From: Nemopilema nomurai | Taxonomy: Eukaryota; Cnidaria; Scyphozoa; Rhizostomeae; Rhizostomatidae | Direction of reading: 5' to 3' | Length of the DNA stretch: 64,000 nt | Assembly (NCBI GenBank): GCA_003864495.1 | Contig: ML133489.1 | Coordinates: forward strand, 29,497-93,496 | Position numbers and translations under genes: made by a program | The notes under the pieces: model-generated | Databases searched by the model: none | Told to the model about the DNA's origin: nothing | The model's input: only the letters and a program-made list of their open reading frames with translations | Part shown: positions 45,682 through 58,099 of the stretch, one piece after another | How the letters are laid out: each line of letters begins with the position of its first letter | How positions within the stretch are numbered: the first letter of the stretch is position 1

Positions 45682-45983
45682 ATTAACTTTATAATGTTTA
45701 ATACTGATTGATGGCTCTTGCATTGCAACGCTAACCAATAAAGTAGATGAATAGAATCGTTCCATGGTGCTGCTCCTCCGCACCGACAGCCAGGTGACAA
45801 TAGAAATGTTTCATTTTTCCCACTTATTCTTTAATTTCTCATGTACACAATATTTTTTTTCATCAAAAAACTTTCGCATTCTGATTTAAATTTGCTATTC
45901 GTTATTTGTAGCGCTTCTCTTCATCTAAAAAGCCGCTTGTTTGCTAGCAAGCAAAGGCGCGAGTTGAAAAGTGTCTGTTCTCC

Positions 45984-46383
45984 ACGGTTTACCCCACGGT
46001 TTACCATTTGTAAAATGCTTATAACTTTGTTGTTAACTTGAGAAAATTAATTTTTTTTTGTAAGAAGTGGTGCAATGCTTTTATGAAGGTAATTGTCAAC
46101 TTTGATGTAGCTTTGATAAGTGCGAAACGAGAAAATCGAGAAATGGTCCACGGTTTACCCTTTTTGCAATTCAAATTTGATGTCTTCAGAAGCTTTCTCA
46201 TTTTCAACGGTTTACCATACAGTTCCGTAAATTTCTTCCCTCAAAGCGAAGATATTCTAAAGAAAAGTTCATGTCTGGGTAGGTTTCGTAGAAGCACCAC
46301 TTCTATAAAAAGATGGGAGCAAATAGTTCACGTGCTGATGAATAAATGGGGAAAAAGTGCCACGGTTTACCATACGGTTTACC
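45984..46383. promoter_or_regulatory. Iteron-like array (unit 6)
   Basis: Six ACGGTTTACC motifs; one base is lost from a T-run, so one 155-bp gap is 154. Confidence 0.6.
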
Positions 46384-46556
46384 ATTTGGACGACCATTCG
46401 GGGATGCATCGCAGCACAAGAATGTGCTCGAGACATTGCCACTGCCTAGGTGGTCTTTGTTAAGTATCAAGACTTTATTGAAGACAATAGCAATCCAGCA
46501 TAGTAAATCAAGAAAAAACAAAGCATGCGATCATTAATGACAGTGGATGTCACTTT

Positions 46557-47861
46557 TTATTGTCGCTCTAAAACGAGTTTGGCAAAACAATGCCCACAGG
46601 AAGGAACACTTCTCTGCACACGCTCTTCGAACTGATGTCTGAAGTTGAAGACTCGCCATCGAACGTTCATCATTTCCGTCTCGCGTTCATCAAACATGGA
46701 GCCTTTGATGAAAGTGATGGGTGCTTTTGCAGTGGCAAAGACGGGAGTGCCAAGGCTGAGCTCGATATCCTTGCTATAGGATGTCTTAGGAGCAGCGAAG
46801 TGGACAACTGCACCTTCGAGCAACTGCAGCATGTCACTCCACGGAAGTATGACAGGTGACCATCTAAAATCATTGAGAAATATAACCTCCTTTTCTTCGA
46901 CTCCAAGCCATGCATAGGAACATGTGGCTGGAGAAAGAAAGGCGTTATAAACAACCCTGACTGGGTCGAGGATAAAGGTTTTGCCGCAATTCGCTGGGCC
47001 ACAAATGTAAATATTTCGGCCCTTGCCACGACCTTTGTCGAGTAACGTAAAGATGGCCTCGGCAAAAACAGGTTGGTCGATTGAATTTTTCTCTAGTATT
47101 TCTAAGGCACATTGGAGCCATTCCCCCTTGCAGACACAGGGAGAAGCCAGCTGTTGCTGCAAGATCTGAACCCTTGTCATTCCTGCTCTTTGTAGCTTCG
47201 AATTTGCCATCTCCATCTCCCACGTCGTATCCAGCAATTCCCTGATTTTCTTATCGCTTCGTCCTAGGACAAAGTCGTACAGACGCGAGTCCCCTTGGTC
47301 TACAGAGGATCTTGCAAGGCCAAGCAGCTCCAAGCGAGAATGCACTTTGTGCTTGATGGCCATCCTGGCAACATCAGGATTCGATAGACGCTTTGGTTTT
47401 TTGGACCTTTTAGAACATTTATTCCTTTTAGCTCTTGTAGCCTCTGCTGTTTTTGGAGCTGCTACATGAGGATGTTGCTCGCTTTTAATAAAAGCCCCGT
47501 CTTCCTTCGCAACATAATTGAAGGCAGTGTGGTAGCCACTGTGGCCAGAAAAGTTAACAGTAATTTTGTGGCGATCATTTAGATGCGTTTTTACCTTCAC
47601 CCACCTTTGAATACGGTCGAGAAGGACACACATATGAAAATGATATGCACCATTCTTGTGCTGCTCCATACAGCATGCCCATTGCTCCACAGTAGCATTG
47701 GTGCTTTCGTTAAAAGCATTTACCACGATTGTGGAGAACTTTTCGCGGTCAAAGATTTTAGTGTCCGCATCACTGTATGTAATCAGGTAAACTTTTCTCA
47801 CAACACGTCTTCCAAGATTTTCTGGTGCTTCCACCTCGTTAGATTGAGTTCCAGTTGCCAT
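46557..47861 (-). CDS. Rep protein: HUH endonuclease plus SF3 helicase (unit 6)
   Basis: 434 aa, intact although the transposase of the same unit is riddled with deletions. Confidence 0.9.
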   Translation of the reverse strand: MATGTQSNEVEAPENLGRRVVRKVYLITYSDADTKIFDREKFSTIVVNAFNESTNATVEQWACCMEQHKNGAYHFHMCVLLDRIQRWVKVKTHLNDRHKITVNFSGHSGYHTAFNYVAKEDGAFIKSEQHPHVAAPKTAEATRAKRNKCSKRSKKPKRLSNPDVARMAIKHKVHSRLELLGLARSSVDQGDSRLYDFVLGRSDKKIRELLDTTWEMEMANSKLQRAGMTRVQILQQQLASPCVCKGEWLQCALEILEKNSIDQPVFAEAIFTLLDKGRGKGRNIYICGPANCGKTFILDPVRVVYNAFLSPATCSYAWLGVEEKEVIFLNDFRWSPVILPWSDMLQLLEGAVVHFAAPKTSYSKDIELSLGTPVFATAKAPITFIKGSMFDERETEMMNVRWRVFNFRHQFEERVQRSVPSCGHCFAKLVLERQ

Positions 47862-48466
47862 ATTAATAAACGTAGTATGTTGCGTAAATTTTCAAATTGC
47901 ACGACTGGCAAAAAAATTGGCAGTTATTACCTCGATCGCTTTTGTACACAGCCTCGATCTCAAAACGCCTCGGCTTACGTTTATTGGAGCTTCTCAAAGT
48001 TTTACTCACGTAAAAAAATTTTTTATTCTGAAACAAGCTTAAAATGTTTTTGTCCATTGTCCATGCCCAATTTCCAGTTTCCCTTTGAGTAAACATTTTC
48101 ATAATGTAGCTAGATAAGTCAATAAAGTAGCTCTTTTCAATAGGACTTATCAATAAAAGTGCTACTATTCTAGCCTCCTTTAACTATGCAATTTTTCATA
48201 ATAAGTCTAATATACTCAAGTTGACGTACGTGAAAATCTAACTAGATCACTTTTCCAAGCAAATTTGATTCTTCATGGATGCTTATGGGTAACAAAGTTG
48301 ATCCCCGGGGGTCACGGTATTCTAGTATTCAAGAATCAAGAACACCCCCATAGCTTAAAACTGGCTTGGAATTTTGAAAAAATAACCTGAAAAATGAGAT
48401 CAGCGCCATCGAAAACCTATGGTTTGATAATGGTTTTGGGGTCATTATTAACAGTTTTGAATAAAA

Positions 48467-48483
48467 TTTCAGACAGTCTGAAA
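48467..48483. repeat. Short junction, units 6/7
   Basis: TTTCAGACAGTCTGAAA; the preceding A-run is one base shorter than at the other short junctions. Confidence 0.85.
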
Positions 48484-49001
48484 TTTTTTTTGAAAACTGG
48501 GGGTTTTTGAAAAATAAAGGCTATTTGACATGGGGTTTTCGATGGCGCTGATTTCATTTCTGGCAAAAAAAGTTTAATTTTTTCAGACCCAGTAGGGGTT
48601 TCAGGGGGTTGGGTCTAATTAGTGCTTGTCTTGGCACCTTTCAATGCAATAAACAGCACTTCATGCTCATGGGACTTTTCATTCATATTTTAAGCTTGGA
48701 AAACTATTCACCAATAAGAATAGAAGAAATTTGGCGAATTAGAATAAAATTGGCTAATTAGAATATGCAAAAAGGTCATTTCAAAGAAACACGATTTTTC
48801 TTTGTTATGATTGAAATTACTTCACACTAAGTATGAAAGGGTGCATCGGTCGCTTTTCAATGGATTGTTGCAAAATATGTCTAAATATAGAATAGAATTT
48901 AATTATACGACACGTGTTTCTGGAGAAAAAAAGTATAAAATCCCTAGATTTAGAGCAATCAGATCTAACAGAGGACTCACATCTACAGAGGATTACTCTT
49001 G

Positions 49002-50091
49002 ATGCTTCAGAGGATGGTCTTCCATACAAAGATAAGTGCAAAGACACGGGCCTATGCCTACTATCTACGATTAGAGAGAGAATATCGTATCGGAAAGTTG
49101 CTGATATTTGCAAAATATCTCCTTCGAGTGTTGTACGAATTTCTCGAGAAGGTCTTCAGGTGAAACAACACAAAGAACGAGCTGGACGACCATCAGTTAT
49201 GAACAAGAGAGAAAGGGCAAGATTTCTTAGAACATTCAAACGAATGAGGAATGAAAATTCAAATATCAAAGTGATGGATATAGCCAAGGAGAGTGAAATA
49301 ACACGCAACGTTAGCTACCGGACACTCGTTAGAGTTTTGAATCAAGCGGGGTACAAGTGCTTACGGCCGAGACGCAAAGGAGTCTTATCGTCTGCAGATA
49401 GAAGACAAAGAGTTCGCTATGCCAAAGAGGCCCTTCGAACACACGACCAAAGGTTTTGGTGTGACGAAGTTCTCGTTTATTTGGATGCAGTTTCATTTGT
49501 ACACAAACAGAATCCCTACAGAGATGCATTGACGCCATGTGGAAGAATCTGGAGAAAATCAAGTGAGGGACTGGAATATACGACAAAAGGAAGCAAAAGC
49601 CTACCTGAGGGGGAGGTTGCATGTCATGGTGGGCGTTGGATTTTCTTCAGGGGTAGTAATTGCCGAAGAATACGAGAAGATGAATGGAAGGTGGTTTGCA
49701 AAGTTTGCAGAAAATACTTTACAGCATGTACTTTTAGAATGCGCTCATTTCAAAAAGAGGACAAACTGCTTTTTGTAATGGATAATGACCCAAGTCAAAA
49801 CAGCAGAATAGCCAAAGATATGTTGAACGAAATTGGTGCAGAAGTCGTAAAAATACCCCCGAGATCACCAGACTTGAATCCAATAGAGAATGTATTTCAA
49901 ACGTAAAACGACAGATGACTAAAGAAGCGCTTAGGGGAAGAATAGAGAAGGAGGACTTCAACGGCTTCAGAAAGAGGGTACTGAGGACACTTGCCAATTT
50001 CAATACTTCTGTCATCGATTCAACGATAAAATCTATGCACGAGCGCCTGAAAATGGTTGTACGTAACGAAGGACACAGAACAAAGTACTAG
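49002..50091 (+). pseudogene. Tc1/mariner-like transposase, frameshifted (unit 7)
   Basis: Two bases are lost near 49080 in the first HTH. This joins an upstream frame (from 48914) to the transposase frame and gives a spurious long frame. Further deletions near 49612, 49760 and 49899 disrupt the catalytic domain and the segment after the catalytic Glu. Confidence 0.85.
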
Positions 50092-50393
50092 ATTAACTTT
50101 ATAATGTTTAATACTGATTGATGGCTCTTGCATTGCAACGCTAACCAATAAAGTAGATGAATAGAATCGTTCCATGGTGCTGCTCCTCCGCACCGACAGC
50201 CAGGTGACAATAGAAATGTTTCATTTTTCCCACTTATTCTTTAATTTCTCATGTACACAATATTTTTTTTCATCAAAAAACTTTCGCATTCTGATTTAAA
50301 TTTGCTATTCGTTATTTGTAGCGCTTCTCTTCATCTAAAAAGCCGCTTGTTTGCTAGCAAGCAAAGGCGCGAGTTGAAAAGTGTCTGTTCTCC

Positions 50394-50790
50394 ACGGTTT
50401 ACCCACGGTTTACCATTTGTAAAATGCTTATAACTTTGTTGTTAACTTGAGAAAATTAATTTTTTTTTGTAAGAAGTGGTGCAATGCTTTTATGAAGGTA
50501 ATTGTCAACTTTGATGTAGCTTTGATAAGTGCGAAACGAGAAAATCGAGAAATGGTCCACGGTTTACCCTTTTTGCAATTCAAATTTGATGTCTTCAGAA
50601 GCTTTCTCATTTTCAACGGTTTACCATACAGTTCCGTAAATTTCTTCCCTCAAGGAAGATATTCTAAAGAAAAGTTCATGTCTGGGTAGGTTTCGTAGAA
50701 GCACCACTTCTATAAAAAGATGGGAGCAAATAGTTCACGTGCTGATGAATAAATGGGGAAAAAGTGCCACGGTTTACCATACGGTTTACC
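50394..50790. promoter_or_regulatory. Iteron-like array (unit 7)
   Basis: Six ACGGTTTACC motifs; the first two are 11 rather than 12 bp apart because one C is missing, and the centre also carries small deletions. Confidence 0.55.
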
Positions 50791-50963
50791 ATTTGGACGA
50801 CCATTCGGGGATGCATCGCAGCACAAGAATGTGCTCGAGACATTGCCACTGCCTAGGTGGTCTTTGTTAAGTATCAAGACTTTATTGAAGACAATAGCAA
50901 TCCAGCATAGTAAATCAAGAAAAAACAAAGCATGCGATCATTAATGACAGTGGATGTCACTTT

Positions 50964-52268
50964 TTATTGTCGCTCTAAAACGAGTTTGGCAAAACAATGC
51001 CCACAGGAAGGAACACTTCTCTGCACACGCTCTTCGAACTGATGTCTGAAGTTGAAGACTCGCCATCGAACGTTCATCATTTCCGTCTCGCGTTCATCAA
51101 ACATGGAGCCTTTGATGAAAGTGATGGGTGCTTTTGCAGTGGCAAAGACGGGAGTGCCAAGGCTGAGCTCGATATCCTTGCTATAGGATGTCTTAGGAGC
51201 AGCGAAGTGGACAACTGCACCTTCGAGCAACTGCAGCATGTCACTCCACGGAAGTATGACAGGTGACCATCTAAAATCATTGAGAAATATAACCTCCTTT
51301 TCTTCGACTCCAAGCCATGCATAGGAACATGTGGCTGGAGAAAGAAAGGCGTTATAAACAACCCTGACTGGGTCGAGGATAAAGGTTTTGCCGCAATTCG
51401 CTGGGCCACAAATGTAAATATTTCGGCCCTTGCCACGACCTTTGTCGAGTAACGTAAAGATGGCCTCGGCAAAAACAGGTTGGTCGATTGAATTTTTCTC
51501 TAGTATTTCTAAGGCACATTGGAGCCATTCCCCCTTGCAGACACAGGGAGAAGCCAGCTGTTGCTGCAAGATCTGAACCCTTGTCATTCCTGCTCTTTGT
51601 AGCTTCGAATTTGCCATCTCCATCTCCCACGTCGTATCCAGCAATTCCCTGATTTTCTTATCGCTTCGTCCTAGGACAAAGTCGTACAGACGCGAGTCCC
51701 CTTGGTCTACAGAGGATCTTGCAAGGCCAAGCAGCTCCAAGCGAGAATGCACTTTGTGCTTGATGGCCATCCTGGCAACATCAGGATTCGATAGACGCTT
51801 TGGTTTTTTGGACCTTTTAGAACATTTATTCCTTTTAGCTCTTGTAGCCTCTGCTGTTTTTGGAGCTGCTACATGAGGATGTTGCTCGCTTTTAATAAAA
51901 GCCCCGTCTTCCTTCGCAACATAATTGAAGGCAGTGTGGTAGCCACTGTGGCCAGAAAAGTTAACAGTAATTTTGTGGCGATCATTTAGATGCGTTTTTA
52001 CCTTCACCCACCTTTGAATACGGTCGAGAAGGACACACATATGAAAATGATATGCACCATTCTTGTGCTGCTCCATACAGCATGCCCATTGCTCCACAGT
52101 AGCATTGGTGCTTTCGTTAAAAGCATTTACCACGATTGTGGAGAACTTTTCGCGGTCAAAGATTTTAGTGTCCGCATCACTGTATGTAATCAGGTAAACT
52201 TTTCTCACAACACGTCTTCCAAGATTTTCTGGTGCTTCCACCTCGTTAGATTGAGTTCCAGTTGCCAT
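50964..52268 (-). CDS. Rep protein: HUH endonuclease plus SF3 helicase (unit 7)
   Basis: 434 aa, same product as unit 4. Confidence 0.9.
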   Translation of the reverse strand: MATGTQSNEVEAPENLGRRVVRKVYLITYSDADTKIFDREKFSTIVVNAFNESTNATVEQWACCMEQHKNGAYHFHMCVLLDRIQRWVKVKTHLNDRHKITVNFSGHSGYHTAFNYVAKEDGAFIKSEQHPHVAAPKTAEATRAKRNKCSKRSKKPKRLSNPDVARMAIKHKVHSRLELLGLARSSVDQGDSRLYDFVLGRSDKKIRELLDTTWEMEMANSKLQRAGMTRVQILQQQLASPCVCKGEWLQCALEILEKNSIDQPVFAEAIFTLLDKGRGKGRNIYICGPANCGKTFILDPVRVVYNAFLSPATCSYAWLGVEEKEVIFLNDFRWSPVILPWSDMLQLLEGAVVHFAAPKTSYSKDIELSLGTPVFATAKAPITFIKGSMFDERETEMMNVRWRVFNFRHQFEERVQRSVPSCGHCFAKLVLERQ

Positions 52269-52881
52269 ATTAATAAACGTAGTATGTTGCGTAAATTTTC
52301 AAATTGCACGACTGGCAAAAAAATTGGCAGTTATTACCTCGATCGCTTTTGTACACAGCCTCGATCTCAAAACGCCTCGGCTTACGTTTATTGGAGCTTC
52401 TCAAAGTTTTACTCACGTAAAAAAATTTTTTATTCTGAAACAAGCTTAAAATGTTTTTGTCCATTGTCCATGCCCAATTTCCAGTTTCCCTTTGAGTAAA
52501 CATTTTCATAATGTAGCTAGATAAGTCAATAAAGTAGCTCTTTTCAATAGGACTTATCAATAAAAGTGCTACTATTCTAGCCTCCTTTAACTATGCAATT
52601 TTTCATAATAAGTCTAATATACTCAAGTTGACGTACGTGAAAATCTAACTAGATCACTTTTCCAAGCAAATTTGATTCTTCATGGATGCTTATGGGTAAC
52701 AAAGTTGATCCCCGGGGGTCACGGTATTCTAGTATTCAAGAATCAAGAACACCCCCATAGCTTAAAACTGGCTTGGAATTTTGAAAAAATAACCTGAAAA
52801 ATGAGATCAGCGCCATCGAAAACCTATGGTTTGATAATGGTTTTGGGGTCATTATTAACAGTTTTGAATAAAAATTTCAGA

Positions 52882-53156
52882 CAATGCCTGCCAAAAGTCC
52901 TTGGAACACCTCATTATTTTCTCTGGTTTTCGCATTTTTCATTTCCTTGACACGCCACAAGCTGTTAATCCCCCTCCTCCCCCCTAAAACAATGTTGGTA
53001 ACAAAGTAAAGCATCCAGTCAATCTGGGGAAAAAGTTTGGTCTAAAATTGACGCTTCGTTTAGCAGCAACACAACATTGTTCGAAGGGGGGAGGGGGATA
53101 AGTGAACGCGAGTCAAAGAATTGTCGTAAGTGTGCCAACAATTTTGGCAGGCATTG
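52882..53156. repeat. Palindromic junction module (units 7/8)
   Basis: 275 bp, matching the unit 4 module. Confidence 0.85.
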
Positions 53157-53681
53157 TCTGAAATTTTTTTTGAAAACTGGGGGTTTTTGAAAAATAAAGG
53201 CTATTTGACATGGGGTTTTCGATGGCGCTGATTTCATTTCTGGCAAAAAAAGTTTAATTTTTTCAGACCCAGTAGGGGTTTCAGGGGGTTGGGTCTAATT
53301 AGTGCTTGTCTTGGCACCTTTCAATGCAATAAACAGCACTTCATGCTCATGGGACTTTTCATTCATATTTTAAGCTTGGAAAACTATTCACCAATAAGAA
53401 TAGAAGAAATTTGGCGAATTAGAATAAAATTGGCTAATTAGAATATGCAAAAAGGTCATTTCAAAGAAACACGATTTTTCTTTGTTATGATTGAAATTAC
53501 TTCACACTAAGTATGAAAGGGTGCATCGGTCGCTTTTCAATGGATTGTTGCAAAATATGTCTAAATATAGAATAGAATTTAATTATACGACACGTGTTTC
53601 TGGAGAAAAAAAGTATAAAATCCCTAGATTTAGAGCAATCAGATCTAACAGAGGACTCACATCTACAGAGGATTACTCTTG

Positions 53682-54776
53682 ATGCTTCAGAGGATGGTCT
53701 TCCATACAAAGATAAGTGCAAAGACACGGGCCTATGCCTACTATCTACGATTAGAGAGAGGAATATCGTATCGGAAAGTTGCTGATATTTGCAAAATATC
53801 TCCTTCGAGTGTTGTACGAATTTCTCGAGAAGGTCTTCAGGTGAAACAACACAAAGAACGAGCTGGACGACCATCAGTTATGAACAAGAGAGAAAGGGCA
53901 AGATTTCTTAGAACATTCAAACGAATGAGGAATGAAAATTCAAATATCAAAGTGATGGATATAGCCAAGGAGAGTGAAATAACACGCAACGTTAGCTACC
54001 GGACACTCGTTAGAGTTTTGAATCAAGCGGGGTACAAGTGCTTACGGCCGAGACGCAAAGGAGTCTTATCGTCTGCAGATAGAAGACAAAGAGTTCGCTA
54101 TGCCAAAGAGGCCCTTCGAACACACGACCAAAGGTTTTGGTGTGACGAAGTTCTCGTTTATTTGGATGCAGTTTCATTTGTACACAAACAGAATCCCTAC
54201 AGAGATGCATTGACGCCATGTGGAAGAATCTGGAGAAAATCAAGTGAGGGACTGGAATATACGACAAAAGGAAGCAAAAGCCTACCTGAGGGGCGGAGGT
54301 TGCATGTCATGGTGGGCGTTGGATTTTCTTCAGGGGTAGTAATTGCCGAAGAATACGAGAAGATGAATGGAAGGTGGTTTGCAAAGTTTGCAGAAAATAC
54401 TTTACAGCATGTACTTTTAGAATGCGCTCATTTCAAAAAGAGGGACAAACTGCTTTTTGTAATGGATAATGACCCAAGTCAAAACAGCAGAATAGCCAAA
54501 GATATGTTGAACGAAATTGGTGCAGAAGTCGTAAAAATACCCCCGAGATCACCAGACTTGAATCCAATAGAGAATGTATTTCACAACGTAAAACGACAGA
54601 TGACTAAAGAAGCGCTTAGGGGAAGAATAGAGAAGGAGGACTTCAACGGCTTCAGAAAGAGGGTACTGAGGACACTTGCCAATTTCAATACTTCTGTCAT
54701 CGATTCAACGATAAAATCTATGCACGAGCGCCTGAAAATGGTTGTACGTAACGAAGGACACAGAACAAAGTACTAG
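53682..54776 (+). CDS. Tc1/mariner-like DD34E transposase (unit 8)
   Basis: 364 aa, intact, same product as unit 4. Confidence 0.92.
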   Translation: MLQRMVFHTKISAKTRAYAYYLRLERGISYRKVADICKISPSSVVRISREGLQVKQHKERAGRPSVMNKRERARFLRTFKRMRNENSNIKVMDIAKESEITRNVSYRTLVRVLNQAGYKCLRPRRKGVLSSADRRQRVRYAKEALRTHDQRFWCDEVLVYLDAVSFVHKQNPYRDALTPCGRIWRKSSEGLEYTTKGSKSLPEGRRLHVMVGVGFSSGVVIAEEYEKMNGRWFAKFAENTLQHVLLECAHFKKRDKLLFVMDNDPSQNSRIAKDMLNEIGAEVVKIPPRSPDLNPIENVFHNVKRQMTKEALRGRIEKEDFNGFRKRVLRTLANFNTSVIDSTIKSMHERLKMVVRNEGHRTKY

Positions 54777-55078
54777 ATTAACTTTATAATGTTTAATACT
54801 GATTGATGGCTCTTGCATTGCAACGCTAACCAATAAAGTAGATGAATAGAATCGTTCCATGGTGCTGCTCCTCCGCACCGACAGCCAGGTGACAATAGAA
54901 ATGTTTCATTTTTCCCACTTATTCTTTAATTTCTCATGTACACAATATTTTTTTTCATCAAAAAACTTTCGCATTCTGATTTAAATTTGCTATTCGTTAT
55001 TTGTAGCGCTTCTCTTCATCTAAAAAGCCGCTTGTTTGCTAGCAAGCAAAGGCGCGAGTTGAAAAGTGTCTGTTCTCC

Positions 55079-55479
55079 ACGGTTTACCCCACGGTTTACC
55101 ATTTGTAAAATGCTTATAACTTTGTTGTTAACTTGAGAAAATTAATTTTTTTTTTGTAAGAAGTGGTGCAATGCTTTTATGAAGGTAATTGTCAACTTTG
55201 ATGTAGCTTTGATAAGTGCGAAACGAGAAAATCGAGAAATGGTCCACGGTTTACCCTTTTTGCAATTCAAATTTGATGTCTTCAGAAGCTTTCTCATTTT
55301 CAACGGTTTACCATACAGTTCCGTAAATTTCTTCCCTCAAAGCGAAGATATTCTAAAGAAAAGTTCATGTCTGGGTAGGTTTCGTAGAAGCACCACTTCT
55401 ATAAAAAGATGGGAGCAAATAGTTCACGTGCTGATGAATAAATGGGGAAAAAGTGCCACGGTTTACCATACGGTTTACC
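55079..55479. promoter_or_regulatory. Iteron-like array (unit 8)
   Basis: Six ACGGTTTACC motifs, spacing unchanged. Confidence 0.6.
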
Positions 55480-55629
55480 ATTTGGACGACCATTCGGGGA
55501 TGCATCGCAGCACAAGAATGTGCTCGAGACATTGCCACTGCCTAGGTGGTCTTTGTTAAGTATCAAGACTTTATTGAAGACAATAGCAATCCAGCATAGT
55601 AAATCAAGAAAAAACAAAGCATGCGATCA

Positions 55630-56958
55630 TTAATGACAGTGGATGTCACTTTTTATTGTCGCTCTAAAACGAGTTTGGCAAAACAATGCCCACAGGAAGG
55701 AACACTTCTCTGCACACGCTCTCTCGAACTGATGTCTGAAGTTGAAGACTCGCCATCGAACGTTCATCATTTCCGTCTCGCGTTCATCAAACATGGAGCC
55801 TTTGATGAAAGTGATGGGTGCTTTTGCAGTGGCAAAGACGGGAGTGCCAAGGCTGAGCTCGATATCCTTGCTATAGGATGTCTTAGGAGCAGCGAAGTGG
55901 ACAACTGCACCTTCGAGCAACTGCAGCATGTCACTCCACGGAAGTATGACAGGTGACCATCTAAAATCATTGAGAAATATAACCTCCTTTTCTTCGACTC
56001 CAAGCCATGCATAGGAACATGTGGCTGGAGAAAGAAAGGCGTTATAAACAACCCTGACTGGGTCGAGGATAAAGGTTTTGCCGCAATTCGCTGGGCCACA
56101 AATGTAAATATTTCGGCCCTTGCCACGACCTTTGTCGAGTAACGTAAAGATGGCCTCGGCAAAAACAGGTTGGTCGATTGAATTTTTCTCTAGTATTTCT
56201 AAGGCACATTGGAGCCATTCCCCCTTGCAGACACAGGGAGAAGCCAGCTGTTGCTGCAAGATCTGAACCCTTGTCATTCCTGCTCTTTGTAGCTTCGAAT
56301 TTGCCATCTCCATCTCCCACGTCGTATCCAGCAATTCCCTGATTTTCTTATCGCTTCGTCCTAGGACAAAGTCGTACAGACGCGAGTCCCCTTGGTCTAC
56401 AGAGGATCTTGCAAGGCCAAGCAGCTCCAAGCGAGAATGCACTTTGTGCTTGATGGCCATCCTGGCAACATCAGGATTCGATAGACGCTTTGGTTTTTTG
56501 GACCTTTTAGAACATTTATTCCTTTTAGCTCTTGTAGCCTCTGCTGTTTTTGGAGCTGCTACATGAGGATGTTGCTCGCTTTTAATAAAAGCCCCGTCTT
56601 CCTTCGCAACATAATTGAAGGCAGTGTGGTAGCCACTGTGGCCAGAAAAGTTAACAGTAATTTTGTGGCGATCATTTAGATGCGTTTTTACCTTCACCCA
56701 CCTTTGAATACGGTCGAGAAGGACACACATATGAAAATGATATGCACCATTCTTGTGCTGCTCCATACAGCATGCCCATTGCTCCACAGTAGCATTGGTG
56801 CTTTCGTTAAAAGCATTTACCACGATTGTGGAGAACTTTTCGCGGTCAAAGATTTTAGTGTCCGCATCACTGTATGTAATCAGGTAAACTTTTCTCACAA
56901 CACGTCTTCCAAGATTTTCTGGTGCTTCCACCTCGTTAGATTGAGTTCCAGTTGCCAT
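55630..56958 (-). CDS. Rep protein with frameshifted C-terminus (unit 8)
   Basis: 442 aa. One base is gained near 55722 (CTCTCTCG instead of CTCTTCG), which replaces roughly the last 22 residues, after the RHQFE segment, with an unrelated tail of about 30. The HUH and helicase motifs lie upstream and are unaffected, so activity is possible. The usual stop with its AATAAA overlap is bypassed. Confidence 0.85.
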   Translation of the reverse strand: MATGTQSNEVEAPENLGRRVVRKVYLITYSDADTKIFDREKFSTIVVNAFNESTNATVEQWACCMEQHKNGAYHFHMCVLLDRIQRWVKVKTHLNDRHKITVNFSGHSGYHTAFNYVAKEDGAFIKSEQHPHVAAPKTAEATRAKRNKCSKRSKKPKRLSNPDVARMAIKHKVHSRLELLGLARSSVDQGDSRLYDFVLGRSDKKIRELLDTTWEMEMANSKLQRAGMTRVQILQQQLASPCVCKGEWLQCALEILEKNSIDQPVFAEAIFTLLDKGRGKGRNIYICGPANCGKTFILDPVRVVYNAFLSPATCSYAWLGVEEKEVIFLNDFRWSPVILPWSDMLQLLEGAVVHFAAPKTSYSKDIELSLGTPVFATAKAPITFIKGSMFDERETEMMNVRWRVFNFRHQFERACAEKCSFLWALFCQTRFRATIKSDIHCH

Positions 56959-57564
56959 ATTAATAAACGTAGTATGTTGCGTAAATTTTCAAATTGCACG
57001 ACTGGCAAAAAAATTGGCAGTTATTACCTCGATCGCTTTTGTACACAGCCTCGATCTCAAAACGCCTCGGCTTACGTTTATTGGAGCTTCTCAAAGTTTT
57101 ACTCACGTAAAAAAATTTTTTATTCTGAAACAAGCTTAAAATGTTTTTGTCCATTGTCCATGCCCAATTTCCAGTTTCCCTTTGAGTAAACATTTTCATA
57201 ATGTAGCTAGATAAGTCAATAAAGTAGCTCTTTTCAATAGGACTTATCAATAAAAGTGCTACTATTCTAGCCTCCTTTAACTATGCAATTTTTCATAATA
57301 AGTCTAATATACTCAAGTTGACGTACGTGAAAATCTAACTAGATCACTTTTCCAAGCAAATTTGATTCTTCATGGATGCTTATGGGTAACAAAGTTGATC
57401 CCCGGGGGTCACGGTATTCTAGTATTCAAGAATCAAGAACACCCCCATAGCTTAAAACTGGCTTGGAATTTTGAAAAAATAACCTGAAAAATGAGATCAG
57501 CGCCATCGAAAACCTATGGTTTGATAATGGTTTTGGGGTCATTATTAACAGTTTTGAATAAAAA

Positions 57565-57581
57565 TTTCAGACAGTCTGAAA
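57565..57581. repeat. Short junction, units 8/9
   Basis: TTTCAGACAGTCTGAAA. Confidence 0.85.
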
Positions 57582-58099
57582 TTTTTTTTGAAAACTGGGG
57601 GTTTTTGAAAAATAAAGGCTATTTGACATGGGGTTTTCGATGGCGCTGATTTCATTTCTGGCAAAAAAAGTTTAATTTTTTCAGACCCAGTAGGGGTTTC
57701 AGGGGGTTGGGTCTAATTAGTGCTTGTCTTGGCACCTTTCAATGCAATAAACAGCACTTCATGCTCATGGGACTTTTCATTCATATTTTAAGCTTGGAAA
57801 ACTATTCACCAATAAGAATAGAAGAAATTTGGCGAATTAGAATAAAATTGGCTAATTAGAATATGCAAAAAGGTCATTTCAAAGAAACACGATTTTTCTT
57901 TGTTATGATTGAAATTACTTCACACTAAGTATGAAAGGGTGCATCGGTCGCTTTTCAATGGATTGTTGCAAAATATGTCTAAATATAGAATAGAATTTAA
58001 TTATACGACACGTGTTTCTGGAGAAAAAAAGTATAAAATCCCTAGATTTAGAGCAATCAGATCTAACAGAGGACTCACATCTACAGAGGATTACTCTTG

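Larger units (their letters stand above)
43816..48474. mobile_element. Array unit 6 (long type), degraded transposase
   Basis: 4659 bp, about 30 bp shorter than other long units. Most missing bases are single or double losses in short G, C or A runs, concentrated in 44450-45450. Rep is untouched. Confidence 0.9.
48475..52881. mobile_element. Array unit 7 (short type)
   Basis: 4407 bp. Transposase broken, Rep intact. A further small deletion at about 50654 (CTCAAGGAAG) lies in the iteron region. Confidence 0.9.
52882..57572. mobile_element. Array unit 8 (long type)
   Basis: 4691 bp, transposase intact, Rep with an altered C-terminus. Confidence 0.9.

Noticed and set aside
48914..49906. A 330-residue variant transposase in unit 7
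   Set aside because: It arises from a two-base deletion that joins an upstream non-coding frame to the transposase frame, and it loses the normal C-terminus.
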